Source: Alkalihalobacterium elongatum (lineage in GTDB: Bacteria; Bacillota; Bacilli; Bacillales; Bacillaceae_F). Taken from it: a DNA stretch of 64,000 nucleotides. The position numbers were made by a program, and so were the translations under genes. Where the stretch lies: the NCBI RefSeq assembly GCF_019024285.1, contig NZ_WMKZ01000001.1, positions 62,001-126,000 on the forward strand. Direction: 5' to 3'. This document shows, in pieces, positions 27,812-35,944 of the stretch. Each line of letters starts with the position of its first letter. The stretch's first letter is position 1. The notes under the pieces were generated by a model. That model saw only the letters and a program-made list of their open reading frames with translations. It did no database searches and was not told where the DNA came from.

Positions 27812-27911
27812 TAAATTCAAGCTTTATTAAAGATTGTTGATTAAAATTTATGTTGGGTAATTTTTTCAAAGGAGAAGCCCAAAATTAACAATTTCTTGAA
27901 CAGCGCTAATG

Positions 27912-28547
27912 TTAAAATGTATGGGCAAAATCTTTCGCTCGGGCAATGGCATTTTCTTTAATTTCTTGTGCTTTATCAGGCATTGCATTATGTCCTTCTA
28001 CGAATAGCCCCTCAAAGGATGGAACTCCAAAGAATTGCATCATAATGTCTAAATAACGATGTCCCATCTCCATAGCAGCTGCTGGACCTTCCGAATAAAC
28101 ACCACCGCGTGCTTGGATATGCAATGCTTTTTTATCGGTTAGTAGACCGACTGGACCTTGTTCAGTATATTTAAATGTTTTTCCAGCAACAGCTACTGAA
28201 TCCATATAGGCTTTCATCACTGGAGGAAATGAGAAATTCCATAATGGTGTGACAAATATGTATTTGTCAGCAGAAATAAATTGTTCACAAAGCTCTGAAA
28301 GTCTTCCTACTTTCCCTTTCTCTTCTGAAGAAAGCTCGTCAAAGCTCTGGCCTGAACGAAGTTTCCCCCAACCACTAAAGACATCAACATCAATATGAGG
28401 AATTTCCTCCTTATAAAGGTCTACATTTACAATTTCATGATCTGGATTAACTTCTCTATATGTATCTAAAAATGCTTTCCCTACTGCCATACTATAGGAC
28501 TGTGTGTCGTCATGCGGATGAGCTGTAATGTACAATACTTTTGTCAT
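27912..28547 (-). CDS. azoR: FMN-dependent NADH-azoreductase
   Basis: 211 residues of the flavodoxin-like AzoR family. The phosphate-binding loop follows [12 protein letters not shown] and the aromatic motif [16 protein letters not shown] is typical. It reduces azo dyes and quinones with NADH and protects against electrophiles. Length is normal; AAAGGAA lies upstream of the ATG. Confidence 0.93.
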   Translation of the reverse strand: MTKVLYITAHPHDDTQSYSMAVGKAFLDTYREVNPDHEIVNVDLYKEEIPHIDVDVFSGWGKLRSGQSFDELSSEEKGKVGRLSELCEQFISADKYIFVTPLWNFSFPPVMKAYMDSVAVAGKTFKYTEQGPVGLLTDKKALHIQARGGVYSEGPAAAMEMGHRYLDIMMQFFGVPSFEGLFVEGHNAMPDKAQEIKENAIARAKDFAHTF

Positions 28548-28664
28548 ACTTATTTGTTCCTTTCTGTCGCTTTAATTTATCTATATAAGTTTTTGCATAA
28601 CAACTAAAATTTATGTGAGTTATCTGGTTTTGGTTAGCATTTTATCAATGGTTTTAGCAAGTAA

Positions 28665-28692
28665 AAAAGGCCACCTTAAAAAAGGCAACCTT
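28665..28692 (-). terminator. Terminator of the 48-residue gene
   Basis: AAGGTTGCCTT pairs imperfectly with AAGGTGGCCTT, then six U on the minus strand, 8 bases past the stop. Confidence 0.6.
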
Positions 28693-28699
28693 CCTATCA

Positions 28700-28846
28700 T
28701 TATTCGCTTTCAGCACTTGTAAAAGGATTTCCACTAATACTTGCTCTCATCTCATCTGTTACTTTAAATGGTTCATTATTCATATTTTCATTTGAACTCA
28801 CATTATTGTGAAAACTACCGTCATAATGAATTGGTTTGCTTTCCAT
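28700..28846 (-). CDS. Small hypothetical protein (48 residues)
   Basis: MESKPIHYDGSFHNN to a TAA at 28700, acidic, with no membrane segment. GGAGGTGG lies 7 bases before the ATG, one of the best ribosome sites in the area, and a terminator follows, so it is very likely a real gene. No family recognised; composition resembles small Bacillus spore or stationary-phase proteins, which is only a guess. Confidence 0.65.
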   Translation of the reverse strand: MESKPIHYDGSFHNNVSSNENMNNEPFKVTDEMRASISGNPFTSAESE

Positions 28847-28967
28847 ATGTAATCCACCTCCGTACCATTAGTTTATACAACTATTTTACTAATTATTTTC
28901 GACTATTAATACCCATTTTTAAAAATATTTTAGTAAAATATAATTACATTTCCAGGAATGTAATATT

Positions 28968-29342
28968 TTAATTTTGAACTTCCTTTGGCACTGTCCAGAG
29001 AAAATAATGTTTTGTATACATTCTCGTCGTAACCACAGCACTCAATCCATCTTTTTCGCAAAAAAATCCAGAGCCCATTTGTTCTTTAAATTGCCAATCT
29101 TTTTCTGCCATAAACTCCTGGAAAATCTCTTGAGAAAAAGCGCTTGTCTTCGAAACGTATATTTTATTTTCGCTCGTTTCAATCACTTGTTCAAAAATTT
29201 GGTTCGAAAGTTCTAGCTTCATAACTGAATACAGAGTGAGGAACGGTCGATCCTCTTGGAATAAAGCACTTCCAAATCTTAATCCTAAAAAACCTAATAA
29301 TAAAAGTAATATTAAAACCATACTAAATACGACCCGCTTCAA
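28968..29342 (-). CDS. Hypothetical protein with N-terminal membrane anchor
   Basis: 124 residues: a hydrophobic start (VVFSMVLILLLLLGFLGL) then a polar domain of about 95 residues. AAAAGGAGG precedes the ATG. No family recognised. An unknown four-segment membrane protein gene lies 84 bases upstream in the same direction. Confidence 0.65.
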   Translation of the reverse strand: MKRVVFSMVLILLLLLGFLGLRFGSALFQEDRPFLTLYSVMKLELSNQIFEQVIETSENKIYVSKTSAFSQEIFQEFMAEKDWQFKEQMGSGFFCEKDGLSAVVTTRMYTKHYFLWTVPKEVQN

Positions 29343-29425
29343 CTGTTACCTCCTTTTAACGATTAGCACATTCAATATTTGGTGGCCTAGTTGTATTGAC
29401 TGTTCTTTTGTGCCACCAACGATTT

Positions 29426-30148
29426 TCAATCTAAGGGAGCTGTTAAATTTTGGAACTCTTCTTTATACATCCCATCTAATTTCCAACCATCGTTAAAGCG
29501 AACATAAGTGAAACTTCTCTTCCACGTTTCAATATCAGTTTCATAGATAACTTGTACGGTGCTCCTCCAAGGTAATGAAGTTACTCTTACTTCTCCTCCT
29601 TTGACTTCTTCTAAAATTGGCAAGATACTTAATAACGTTTCTGGTGAGGAAGTATGGTATATTAAGTAAATTTCTGGTTCATCACTTTCGGCTAATTCGT
29701 TCATGATTTGGTTATGTAAGTCGGTAACCTTCTGATTACTTTCAACCATTCCCCAGCCAATACCGATAAGGCTTAACACTGAAATTACTATAGAAACAAT
29801 AAGTTGTCTTCTTTTTAAACCCAATGTAAAAGATTTAGAAAGCCCATCCGTTTTTCCCTCTGAAATCACCAAGAATACAAATACACTAATTGGATAAATA
29901 AATATCAACTGAAAAGACAAAACTATCCAAAATGTATCCCCGTTATTAAGCATGTGTTGGACGAATATTAAGTTCGCAAACCAAAACGGGAACGCTAGTC
30001 TCTTTATCTTCTGGTCGTAAGCTAAATTATTAAATTTAAAAAATAAGAGTAATAATGGCAGAGACACTAACAATGCCAGTGAAATATCACTAAAAACGAT
30101 CACCTTTTCAACACCTCTCGAAGAAATCAATAAATCAAAACTACTCAA
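29426..30148 (-). CDS. Hypothetical membrane protein
   Basis: 240 residues: four membrane segments in the first 140 residues, then a soluble domain of about 95 residues. The last part (YVRFNDGWKLDGMYKEEF) looks like the NTF2-like or DUF fold of surface proteins. No family recognised. Its start is weak (no clear AGGAGG). Confidence 0.6.
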   Translation of the reverse strand: MSSFDLLISSRGVEKVIVFSDISLALLVSLPLLLLFFKFNNLAYDQKIKRLAFPFWFANLIFVQHMLNNGDTFWIVLSFQLIFIYPISVFVFLVISEGKTDGLSKSFTLGLKRRQLIVSIVISVLSLIGIGWGMVESNQKVTDLHNQIMNELAESDEPEIYLIYHTSSPETLLSILPILEEVKGGEVRVTSLPWRSTVQVIYETDIETWKRSFTYVRFNDGWKLDGMYKEEFQNLTAPLD

Positions 30149-30226
30149 TAATTCACATAACTTTATGTATGACTATAAATTATTCTTCTCGTAAAGTAAT
30201 AATTCCTTTTGACATTTAGCTTAGAA

Positions 30227-30268
30227 TCGAAAAATGGATCCCTTCTCGTCAGAAGGCGACCCATTTCC
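30227..30268 (-). terminator. Terminator of the 41-residue gene
   Basis: AAATGG...CCTTCT and AGAAGG...CCATTT form a long stem, then U-run on the minus strand, 4 bases past the stop. Confidence 0.75.
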
Positions 30269-30271
30269 TCT

Positions 30272-30397
30272 TTACTTTTGTTTGCTTTTCTTTTTTTCGC
30301 CTTGCTTACTTTCTGTGAATTCTACTCCAAATTCAGCATCACTTGCATTATTAGTAATTTCTGATTGATTTTTAATTTGTTTTCGTTTTTTTGCCAT
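30272..30397 (-). CDS. Small basic hypothetical protein (41 residues)
   Basis: MAKKRKQIKNQSEITNN and NASDAEFGVEFTESKQ then a lysine-rich tail. GAAGGTGAG lies upstream of the ATG and a strong terminator follows the stop. Size, charge and the DAEFGVEF patch recall small Bacillus proteins of the YfhD kind, but I cannot assign it. Confidence 0.6.
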   Translation of the reverse strand: MAKKRKQIKNQSEITNNASDAEFGVEFTESKQGEKKKSKQK

Positions 30398-30477
30398 TCG
30401 TTTCTCACCTTCTTACTACTAATTGTTTTATTTTTTTATAATTTATTTTTTCACAAGAAGGAAATTATATAATCTCA

Positions 30478-30948
30478 TTACATATATTCTTTTTTAAAAA
30501 ACCAACGGTAAAATAGCCTTGAAGAAAAATCCGTGAGTGCTAGTGTAATAAAACTCCAGTACCACTTCCAATTTACATATTTAATAAGCTTTGTATATCT
30601 CTCGAGTAATACTTCAACGACAGTTATCCAACCTGCATTAAGAATAATATAAAGAAATTGGATTGCTTTACTACTTTTCTCTGGATATTTTACATTTAAA
30701 ATTGAACAAAAAGCAGGATAAATAAAATATTCAAAGGAAAAGCTCGATTTGTTTGTTTTCCTAAAAAACCTGACAGGATATTTAATTAATCCCTTTTCAA
30801 CAACGAGTAAACCGAACAACCAGGTAACCATTTGTTTATATAAAAACGCTAGTATTGCCCTCCTAATTTGTTGTTTAGGGATATTAATAATTAGTAGTAC
30901 AATCGTTATAATCCATGCAGAAATTAATATTTTTTTATCTTTTGACAT
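30478..30948 (-). CDS. CBO0543 family membrane protein
   Basis: 156 residues with four membrane segments and the family stretch TKLIKYVNWKWYWSFITL. Function unknown; such genes are common in sporulating Firmicutes. A MarR-family gene lies 37 bases upstream on the same strand, so it may be the regulated partner. Confidence 0.75.
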   Translation of the reverse strand: MSKDKKILISAWIITIVLLIINIPKQQIRRAILAFLYKQMVTWLFGLLVVEKGLIKYPVRFFRKTNKSSFSFEYFIYPAFCSILNVKYPEKSSKAIQFLYIILNAGWITVVEVLLERYTKLIKYVNWKWYWSFITLALTDFSSRLFYRWFFKKEYM

Positions 30949-30984
30949 AAAACCACCTCGTATGTATTAAACAATTATGTTTTA

Positions 30985-31476
30985 CTATGCATAATCATAG
31001 TTATCCATTTGTTTACTAATTACACTTTTCCTAAAGTCCTTCCCTTTGTGTACATCTAAAATGCTTTTACCACATTCCAAAAAGGATAGTATCTCATCTT
31101 CCGATAAATGGTTCATGTTAAAGGGAAATTCTTTCATTCCCTTAGCGGTATTAAATAATTTCTTAAATAATTCTTCTCCCTTAGCAGTCATTGATACAAT
31201 CTTATACCTTGCTTGTTTGGGATTTGTTTTCGCATTAGTATAGCCACTGGTTTCCAACCGCTTAAGTAATCTTGTCACCGTAGACGTATGCCAGCACCCT
31301 AGCTCACCAATTTTTGTGGGAGTTAATTCATTATCATTAACCGAAAGCAAAAATAAAATATGCTGTTGAGCAGGTGTAATATTATATTCCTTTCCTATTT
31401 CGGACCATTTGTTTTCCATACAAAAGTATAATCCCCTTATCATCAAAAGCATTTCTTGTCTTAATAAGAAATTCAT
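30985..31476 (-). CDS. MarR-family regulator
   Basis: 163 residues with a winged helix-turn-helix (LTPTKIGELGCWHTSTVTRL, residues about 52-72, and the wing KTNPKQARYKIVSMT). An upstream perfect inverted repeat at 31488-31519 is a likely operator, so it is probably self-regulated. CBO0543-family gene follows. The ligand is unknown. Confidence 0.88.
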   Translation of the reverse strand: MNFLLRQEMLLMIRGLYFCMENKWSEIGKEYNITPAQQHILFLLSVNDNELTPTKIGELGCWHTSTVTRLLKRLETSGYTNAKTNPKQARYKIVSMTAKGEELFKKLFNTAKGMKEFPFNMNHLSEDEILSFLECGKSILDVHKGKDFRKSVISKQMDNYDYA

Positions 31477-31487
31477 TTGTTCACTCC

Positions 31488-31519
31488 TTACTTGTATCTA
31501 CAATTGCATCTACAAGTAA
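31488..31519 (-). promoter_or_regulatory. Inverted-repeat operator of the MarR gene
   Basis: TTACTTGTA (31488-31496) and TACAAGTAA (31511-31519) are perfect inverted arms around a 14-base centre. They overlap the region just upstream of the MarR ribosome site. Confidence 0.65.
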
Positions 31520-31604
31520 TAGATTGTTCAAATAGAGATAATATATGCCTATAGAACCTATTTGCACTTAGAAATAGAGTATTTCTCCTTTTATTGTAAA
31601 TTCT

Positions 31605-31705
31605 GTTTTCGTAAATTTTGTTGCTATTGGACCGTTTTAAGCTTCACGCTAAAGCGTGAAGCTTAAAACGGTCCAATATAAAAGCAACAATTCTTTGAGG
31701 AAAAA
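31605..31705. repeat. Small inverted-repeat element, copy 2
   Basis: Left end GTTTTCGTAAATTTTG then TTGCTATTGG, as at 35655-35684. Right end AGCAACAATTCTTTGAG, as at 19590-19613. Its middle is an almost perfect 25-bp palindrome (31626-31677). No gene. Confidence 0.55.
31626..31677. repeat. Perfect 25-bp palindrome
   Basis: ATTGGACCGTTTTAAGCTTC continuing to CACGCT is matched exactly on the other side of a 2-base loop. It lies at the heart of the small element at 31605-31705. Confidence 0.9.
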
Positions 31706-31715
31706 GATCCTTGTA

Positions 31716-32120
31716 TTAATTAAGAATACCGTGCCTCATGACTTCAACTGTAACGTTTGGATTAATTTTGATGTTTGGGTAGACTTCTGCCCAATTATAC
31801 TGCTCCCATTTTTCTAAATGAAAGGCCATCAGTCTTCTGCCAATTCCAAACCCATCACAATTGGCTGCTTGCATTTTTTTACCACGTCATTGGCTTATAG
31901 TGTCAAATCTTTAGAGAGTTTATTATTAATTTTGATATTTTCGCTCCTTGATTGTAAATTATCTTCGGGATATTCATAAATAACAATCTTGAGAGTCAAA
32001 TCTATAACCACTTGTGGAAAGTCGTTTTCATCAAAACTTATCTGTAAATTTCTATTTATTTTCCTTACGATAAACGAAACATAATTAGCAGTATTATAAG
32101 GAATGTCTTCTACTGCTTCC
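31716..32120 (-). pseudogene. Remnant of a gerC-type germination lipoprotein gene
   Basis: The minus strand reads FKEAVEDIPYNTANYVSFIV then LQISFDENDFPQVVIDLTLK, and after a stop KKMQAANCDGFGIGRRLMAF and WAEVYPNIKINPNVTVEV, matching the C-terminal half of Ger(x)C proteins. The N-terminal half and signal peptide are gone, there is an internal stop, and the fragment is joined directly to the broken gerA-like gene. Confidence 0.75.
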
Positions 32121-33144
32121 TTAAAAAATTAATACTAATGCTTTTGGTAGTACTTCTGAATGAAAAGAAACGATTGCTACATATATCGCAGGAAGAAAGA
32201 CCGCAATAAACAAGCTTAACATTCTTAACATACGATAAAACGTTCCCATTAACCATCTACTGCTGTAATCATCAGGTGATTGAAAAAAAGCAAAAAATGT
32301 AATTGGGACAACAATGGCTCCAGGTTCACCTTCGAGTAAAATCGCGATCCTGCCCTCTAACAGATTCCCCACTATCCGATCTGGTCTCTCAGAAGTTAAA
32401 ATTTGTGGGAATGGGAAGTAAGGTGACTCTTCAATAAATTCCTCGATATTGCCTAAATTTAAGATTTGATCAGCAGTAATGGTTTTCAACCTGTTTTCAA
32501 CTTTAGATAACATTTCATGATCCACTAAATGGTTTAAAAATACAATAGCACTTTGAGTATTCGACTCTTTCCCAATGGAAAATACCTAACCCCTAATTTC
32601 CGGTTTTGATTCTGTTTCTAATAATACTTAAATTTGTATTAAGGCTTTCAACGAAGCCATCATGTGAACCTCGAATAACTTTCTCATTTTTCGGTTCATC
32701 TGGACTCCGTGAATGATCAAGCTTCATTTCCTCGAATACAATCACCGTTGAAAAGCCTTCGATTGATAAGATGCAAGCTCCATCTAATATTAGATTAATC
32801 GCGACGTTGAGGTCGGTTTCCATTCAATACTCTTGATTCGTAGCTTTTATTTCATCGTTACTATATTCCATAAACCGGTGCAAAGTATTTTGAAAAAGTT
32901 CGTTATTAATTAATGGTGCCAAATACATAATGACTCCTCTTTGATTTTCAATAACAACTACTTTTGCTCTAAGATCCTCTGTACCACTAAATGCCTCTTT
33001 AATATATTGATAATTTTTTGGGGGACTTTGAAAAATGCTTATGGAAGGTAGATTACTTTCTTCTTTATGTATTATTGAACTTTTTTCTTTCTTCACTTTT
33101 CCGTATAACCTTCTAATTATTCGCATTTTAAATACTCCTAGCAA
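32121..33144 (-). pseudogene. Broken gerA-type germinant receptor subunit gene
   Basis: Three fragments follow in order: 33144-32824 (GerA N-terminus; SISIFQSPPKNYQYIKEAFS), an in-frame TGA, 32823-32593 (RGSHDGFVESLNTNLSIIRN, a GerA hallmark), a frameshift, and 32570-32121 (ENRLKTITADQILNLGNIEE; ILLEGEPGAIVVPITF). The C-terminal membrane half is missing, replaced by the gerC remnant. So a deletion removed the end of gerA, all of gerB and the start of gerC. No function is expected. Confidence 0.88.
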
Positions 33145-33409
33145 ACGATAATAACTATATCTTGTCTCTTTTTATGAAAAAAATGTAAGTATATTTACTT
33201 ACTTATAAATCAATAGTTATATTGCAGAAATCTTATAAAAATCTAGATGGTAAATTTAATTAAAGTTGTTATAGGGGCTTGATTGGAGACAAGAAGTTCG
33301 TTTCGAAGATAAACAATCTTACGTTAAATAAAAAGACAAGGCTAGGTTAGTAGACAATTCTAGCTTTGTCTTATGAAAACTCCATGAAATAACATGAGGA
33401 TTATCTAAA

Positions 33410-33829
33410 TTAATTTTGATAGGTTTCTTGCAAAAATTTTACCGATTTTTTAATTAACTGTTTCAAAACATCAATATTAATATCTGCAACTTTGTTAATA
33501 TACACACACGCTTTACCTGACGTGTGTTTTCCAAAATCCTTCAAAAAATGATCTCTTTCGGTATAACCAGTTGCAAAATATAAACTTATCTTTGCTTTTC
33601 GAGGTGAAAACCCAACGAGTGGGGCATCGCCTTCGTGACCAGATGCATATTTATAATGGTAGGAACCGAACCCAATAATACTCGTTCCCCACATTTTCGC
33701 TTTATAGCCTGTTGTTTCAGAAAAAATTTCTAATAATTTATATGCATCTTCCCTTTTTTGGGGGTTTTCAACTTTTTCAATAAATTCGATAACATCGCTG
33801 TCGTTTTCTTTTGTTTTTAATTCGTACAT
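33410..33829 (-). CDS. DUF1801 family protein
   Basis: 139 residues with the family motif FGSYHYKYASGHEGD and KAKISLYFATGY. The family has a YdhG-like fold related to iron-sulfur scaffold proteins; function is not established. AAGGAGAA lies upstream. It stands alone. Confidence 0.85.
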   Translation of the reverse strand: MYELKTKENDSDVIEFIEKVENPQKREDAYKLLEIFSETTGYKAKMWGTSIIGFGSYHYKYASGHEGDAPLVGFSPRKAKISLYFATGYTERDHFLKDFGKHTSGKACVYINKVADINIDVLKQLIKKSVKFLQETYQN

Positions 33830-33903
33830 GAATTTAAATTCTCCTTAAGATTAAAGTAGGTACAGTTGACCCGTTAAAAATTAATTAACCAATGAAAAAA
33901 ACT

Positions 33904-34092
33904 TCATGAAAAAACGGCAAGCAATAATAACACTACATAATAGGCTGTCGGAATGATCGTAATACACAAACCGACTACCCTTGTTCTATCTATGAATTGC
34001 AAAACAAATCCAATTATCCAAATTATAAATAACATCATATAGTACCATCTGTAAGTGGGTGTGTCCGTTTCCGCTAAACCTGGACTGCTCAT
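33904..34092 (-). CDS. Small membrane protein, possibly N-terminally longer
   Basis: 62 residues with two membrane segments (YYMMLFIIWIIGFVL; AYYVVLLLLAVF). The frame continues upstream without any stop to 34170 and encodes another membrane segment (YLYIILSGLFILLFSLW), but there is no ATG, GTG or TTG; AGGGGG is correctly spaced before an ATA codon at 34170. The real protein probably has three segments and starts there, or the start has mutated. Function unknown. Confidence 0.5.
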   Translation of the reverse strand: MSSPGLAETDTPTYRWYYMMLFIIWIIGFVLQFIDRTRVVGLCITIIPTAYYVVLLLLAVFS

Positions 34093-34251
34093 CCATAAGG
34101 AAAAGAGTAGGATGAATAAACCCGATAGTATAATATAGAGATACTTTATTATTTTTACTTTTATTTTTATTTCCCCCTCATACTTATTATTATCTCTTAT
34201 ATTTTACTATTAGATTCCAATTGATTGACCAAAACATTTCAATAAAAATAA

Positions 34252-34280
34252 AAAACATTACTTTAATTGAGTAATGTTTT
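34252..34280. terminator. Bidirectional terminator
   Basis: AAAACATTACT and AGTAATGTTTT with a 7-base loop and U-runs on both strands, between the kinase and the small membrane gene. Confidence 0.85.
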
Positions 34281-34303
34281 TGGTTTATGTACCTTCCTTA
34301 TCT

Positions 34304-35491
34304 TTAATCTTTAGGAATTGCAACTGTCTTTGGCAATTGGACCGTAAAAGTCGTTCCTTCGTGTAATATACTCTTAACATCTACTTTTCCATTATGGTTT
34401 TCAATAATCGTATACGTCACCATTAAACCAATGCCAGTACCCGTTTCTTTCGTAGTAAAAAACGGTTCTCCTAAACGATTTAACTGCTCCACTGTCATTC
34501 CACACCCTTCGTCTTGTATAGATACGAAGACGGTGTCATTTTTAGTTTCTAATTTCAGCGTGATCGTTCCTCCGTTAGGCATAACTTCAATGGCATTTTT
34601 TATCAAATTAATAAACACTTGTTTTAATTGGTTGTTCACCCCAGGTACGATCGTTACTTCATTTCCCATCTTGGTGATGATTGTAATGGACTGTTTAAAC
34701 GCCTCTGTATCTAAAAGAGCAACTACATCCTTTAAAATATCATTTAAATTCACATCACAAAAGTCTGAATTGGCTGGTTTAGCAAGTGATAAAAATTCAC
34801 TAGAAATTAAATCAATACGCTCTAGCTCGTCTTCCATTACATGGAGAAATGTTTCATTTGGGATTGTACCTGAACGAAATAACTGCACAAATCCCTTTAA
34901 TGAAGTTAACGGATTTCTTATCTCATGTGCAATTCCAGCTGCAAGCTGTCCGACTACATTCATTTTTTCTGCTTGTACTAGCATTTGCTCAGCTTTTTTT
35001 CTAACAGAAATATCTCGGCAAACGGAAAGAACGTATTTTTCACCTTCAACATCAAGAGTATGAGTTTTTATCTCTACAGGTATGTGTTGTCCATTTTTAC
35101 AGACGTGTACCGTTTCAAATGTAAGCGTTTCATTTAAATATATATTTTGAATAATTTGTAAAAGCTCCTCCTTTTCATGAAAATCAATATCCAAAGGAGA
35201 CATTTTTAACATCTCCTCATGTGTATAACCTAATCTACTATAAGCGATATTGTTTACTTTTATAAAGTTACCTGGCATTCCATCTCTATACACTTTAGTA
35301 TAATAGACTGCATCTGAAATGTTATGGAACAACCGTTCGAATTCCTTTTCACTATCATTAATAGTTTTTGTCATTTGCTTATATGCGTTTAATTCTATCT
35401 TTAAATGATCGATTTCTTCATTTAATCGATCGATTTCACTTTGCTGTGACTTTTCTAGGTCCTTTTTTGTCTGTAAGCTCTCTTTATTCAA
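34304..35491 (-). CDS. PAS-domain sensor histidine kinase
   Basis: 395 residues. A short coiled coil (8-45), one PAS domain (about 48-165), a HisKA domain with the phosphoacceptor GIAHEIRNPLTSLKGF and a HATPase domain (NQLKQVFINLIKNAIEVM, DEGCGM, GTGIGLMV). No membrane segment, so it is cytoplasmic. No response regulator is beside it. Orphan soluble PAS kinases of this kind feed the sporulation phosphorelay in Bacillus, and this is a reasonable but unproved role. Confidence 0.92.
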   Translation of the reverse strand: MNKESLQTKKDLEKSQQSEIDRLNEEIDHLKIELNAYKQMTKTINDSEKEFERLFHNISDAVYYTKVYRDGMPGNFIKVNNIAYSRLGYTHEEMLKMSPLDIDFHEKEELLQIIQNIYLNETLTFETVHVCKNGQHIPVEIKTHTLDVEGEKYVLSVCRDISVRKKAEQMLVQAEKMNVVGQLAAGIAHEIRNPLTSLKGFVQLFRSGTIPNETFLHVMEDELERIDLISSEFLSLAKPANSDFCDVNLNDILKDVVALLDTEAFKQSITIITKMGNEVTIVPGVNNQLKQVFINLIKNAIEVMPNGGTITLKLETKNDTVFVSIQDEGCGMTVEQLNRLGEPFFTTKETGTGIGLMVTYTIIENHNGKVDVKSILHEGTTFTVQLPKTVAIPKD

Positions 35492-35550
35492 GGTCTCACC
35501 CCAATTCCTTAATCACGTACAAATATTTAGTGAGAAGATTTAACATTATT

Positions 35551-35630
35551 ATAGAAATACTACGATAATACAATTTTAACATTTAATAGGTGTCAATATA
35601 ATAAAAATACTATGATAATTCAATTTTAAC
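35551..35630. repeat. Direct repeat upstream of the kinase gene
   Basis: ATAGAAATACTACGATAATA (35551) and ATAAAAATACTATGATAATT (35601), each continuing CAATTTTAAC, lie 50 bp apart. They are AT-rich and lie just upstream of the kinase promoter region. The remaining 35492-35944 holds a repeat end (35655) and a terminator (35740). Confidence 0.6.
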
Positions 35631-35654
35631 AATAGTTGCTAATATAAAAAAATA

Positions 35655-35684
35655 GTTGTTTTCGTAAACTTTGTTGCTATTGGA
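35655..35684. repeat. Small inverted-repeat element, left end only (copy 3)
   Basis: GTTGTTTTCGTAAACTTTGT then TGCTATTGGA, matching the left ends of the elements at 19491 and 31605. No matching right end is visible within 150 bases, so it may be truncated. Confidence 0.5.
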
Positions 35685-35739
35685 CTGCTCTTCAATAGAT
35701 GTTGGCTCTAATGTACAAAATCATTTGCTCATTACAGAA

Positions 35740-35769
35740 AACAGCATCCCTTGTAATAGAGATGCTGTT
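35740..35769 (-). terminator. Hairpin past the M50 peptidase gene
   Basis: AACAGCATC and GATGCTGTT, 12-base loop. It lies about 175 bases past the peptidase stop and lacks a strong U-run on either strand. Confidence 0.45.
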
Positions 35770-35944
35770 GTATATGAGTAATTCTCTTTAGTAAGGCATG
35801 ATAATGTTATTACAATTGAAGCTATTTTCTAGGGTCTAGGCATTTACTAACATCATCTCTTATTCCAAATCATCGGTGTACCTCTCTCTTTTACCAATCA
35901 CTGAACAAAGTAGGTCACTATTGATTACAATCCCTTTTCAACTG

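Noticed and set aside
34431-35063. 210-residue plus-strand open frame
   Set aside because: It lies entirely antisense to the histidine kinase, whose motifs are complete; composition is that of a shadow frame.
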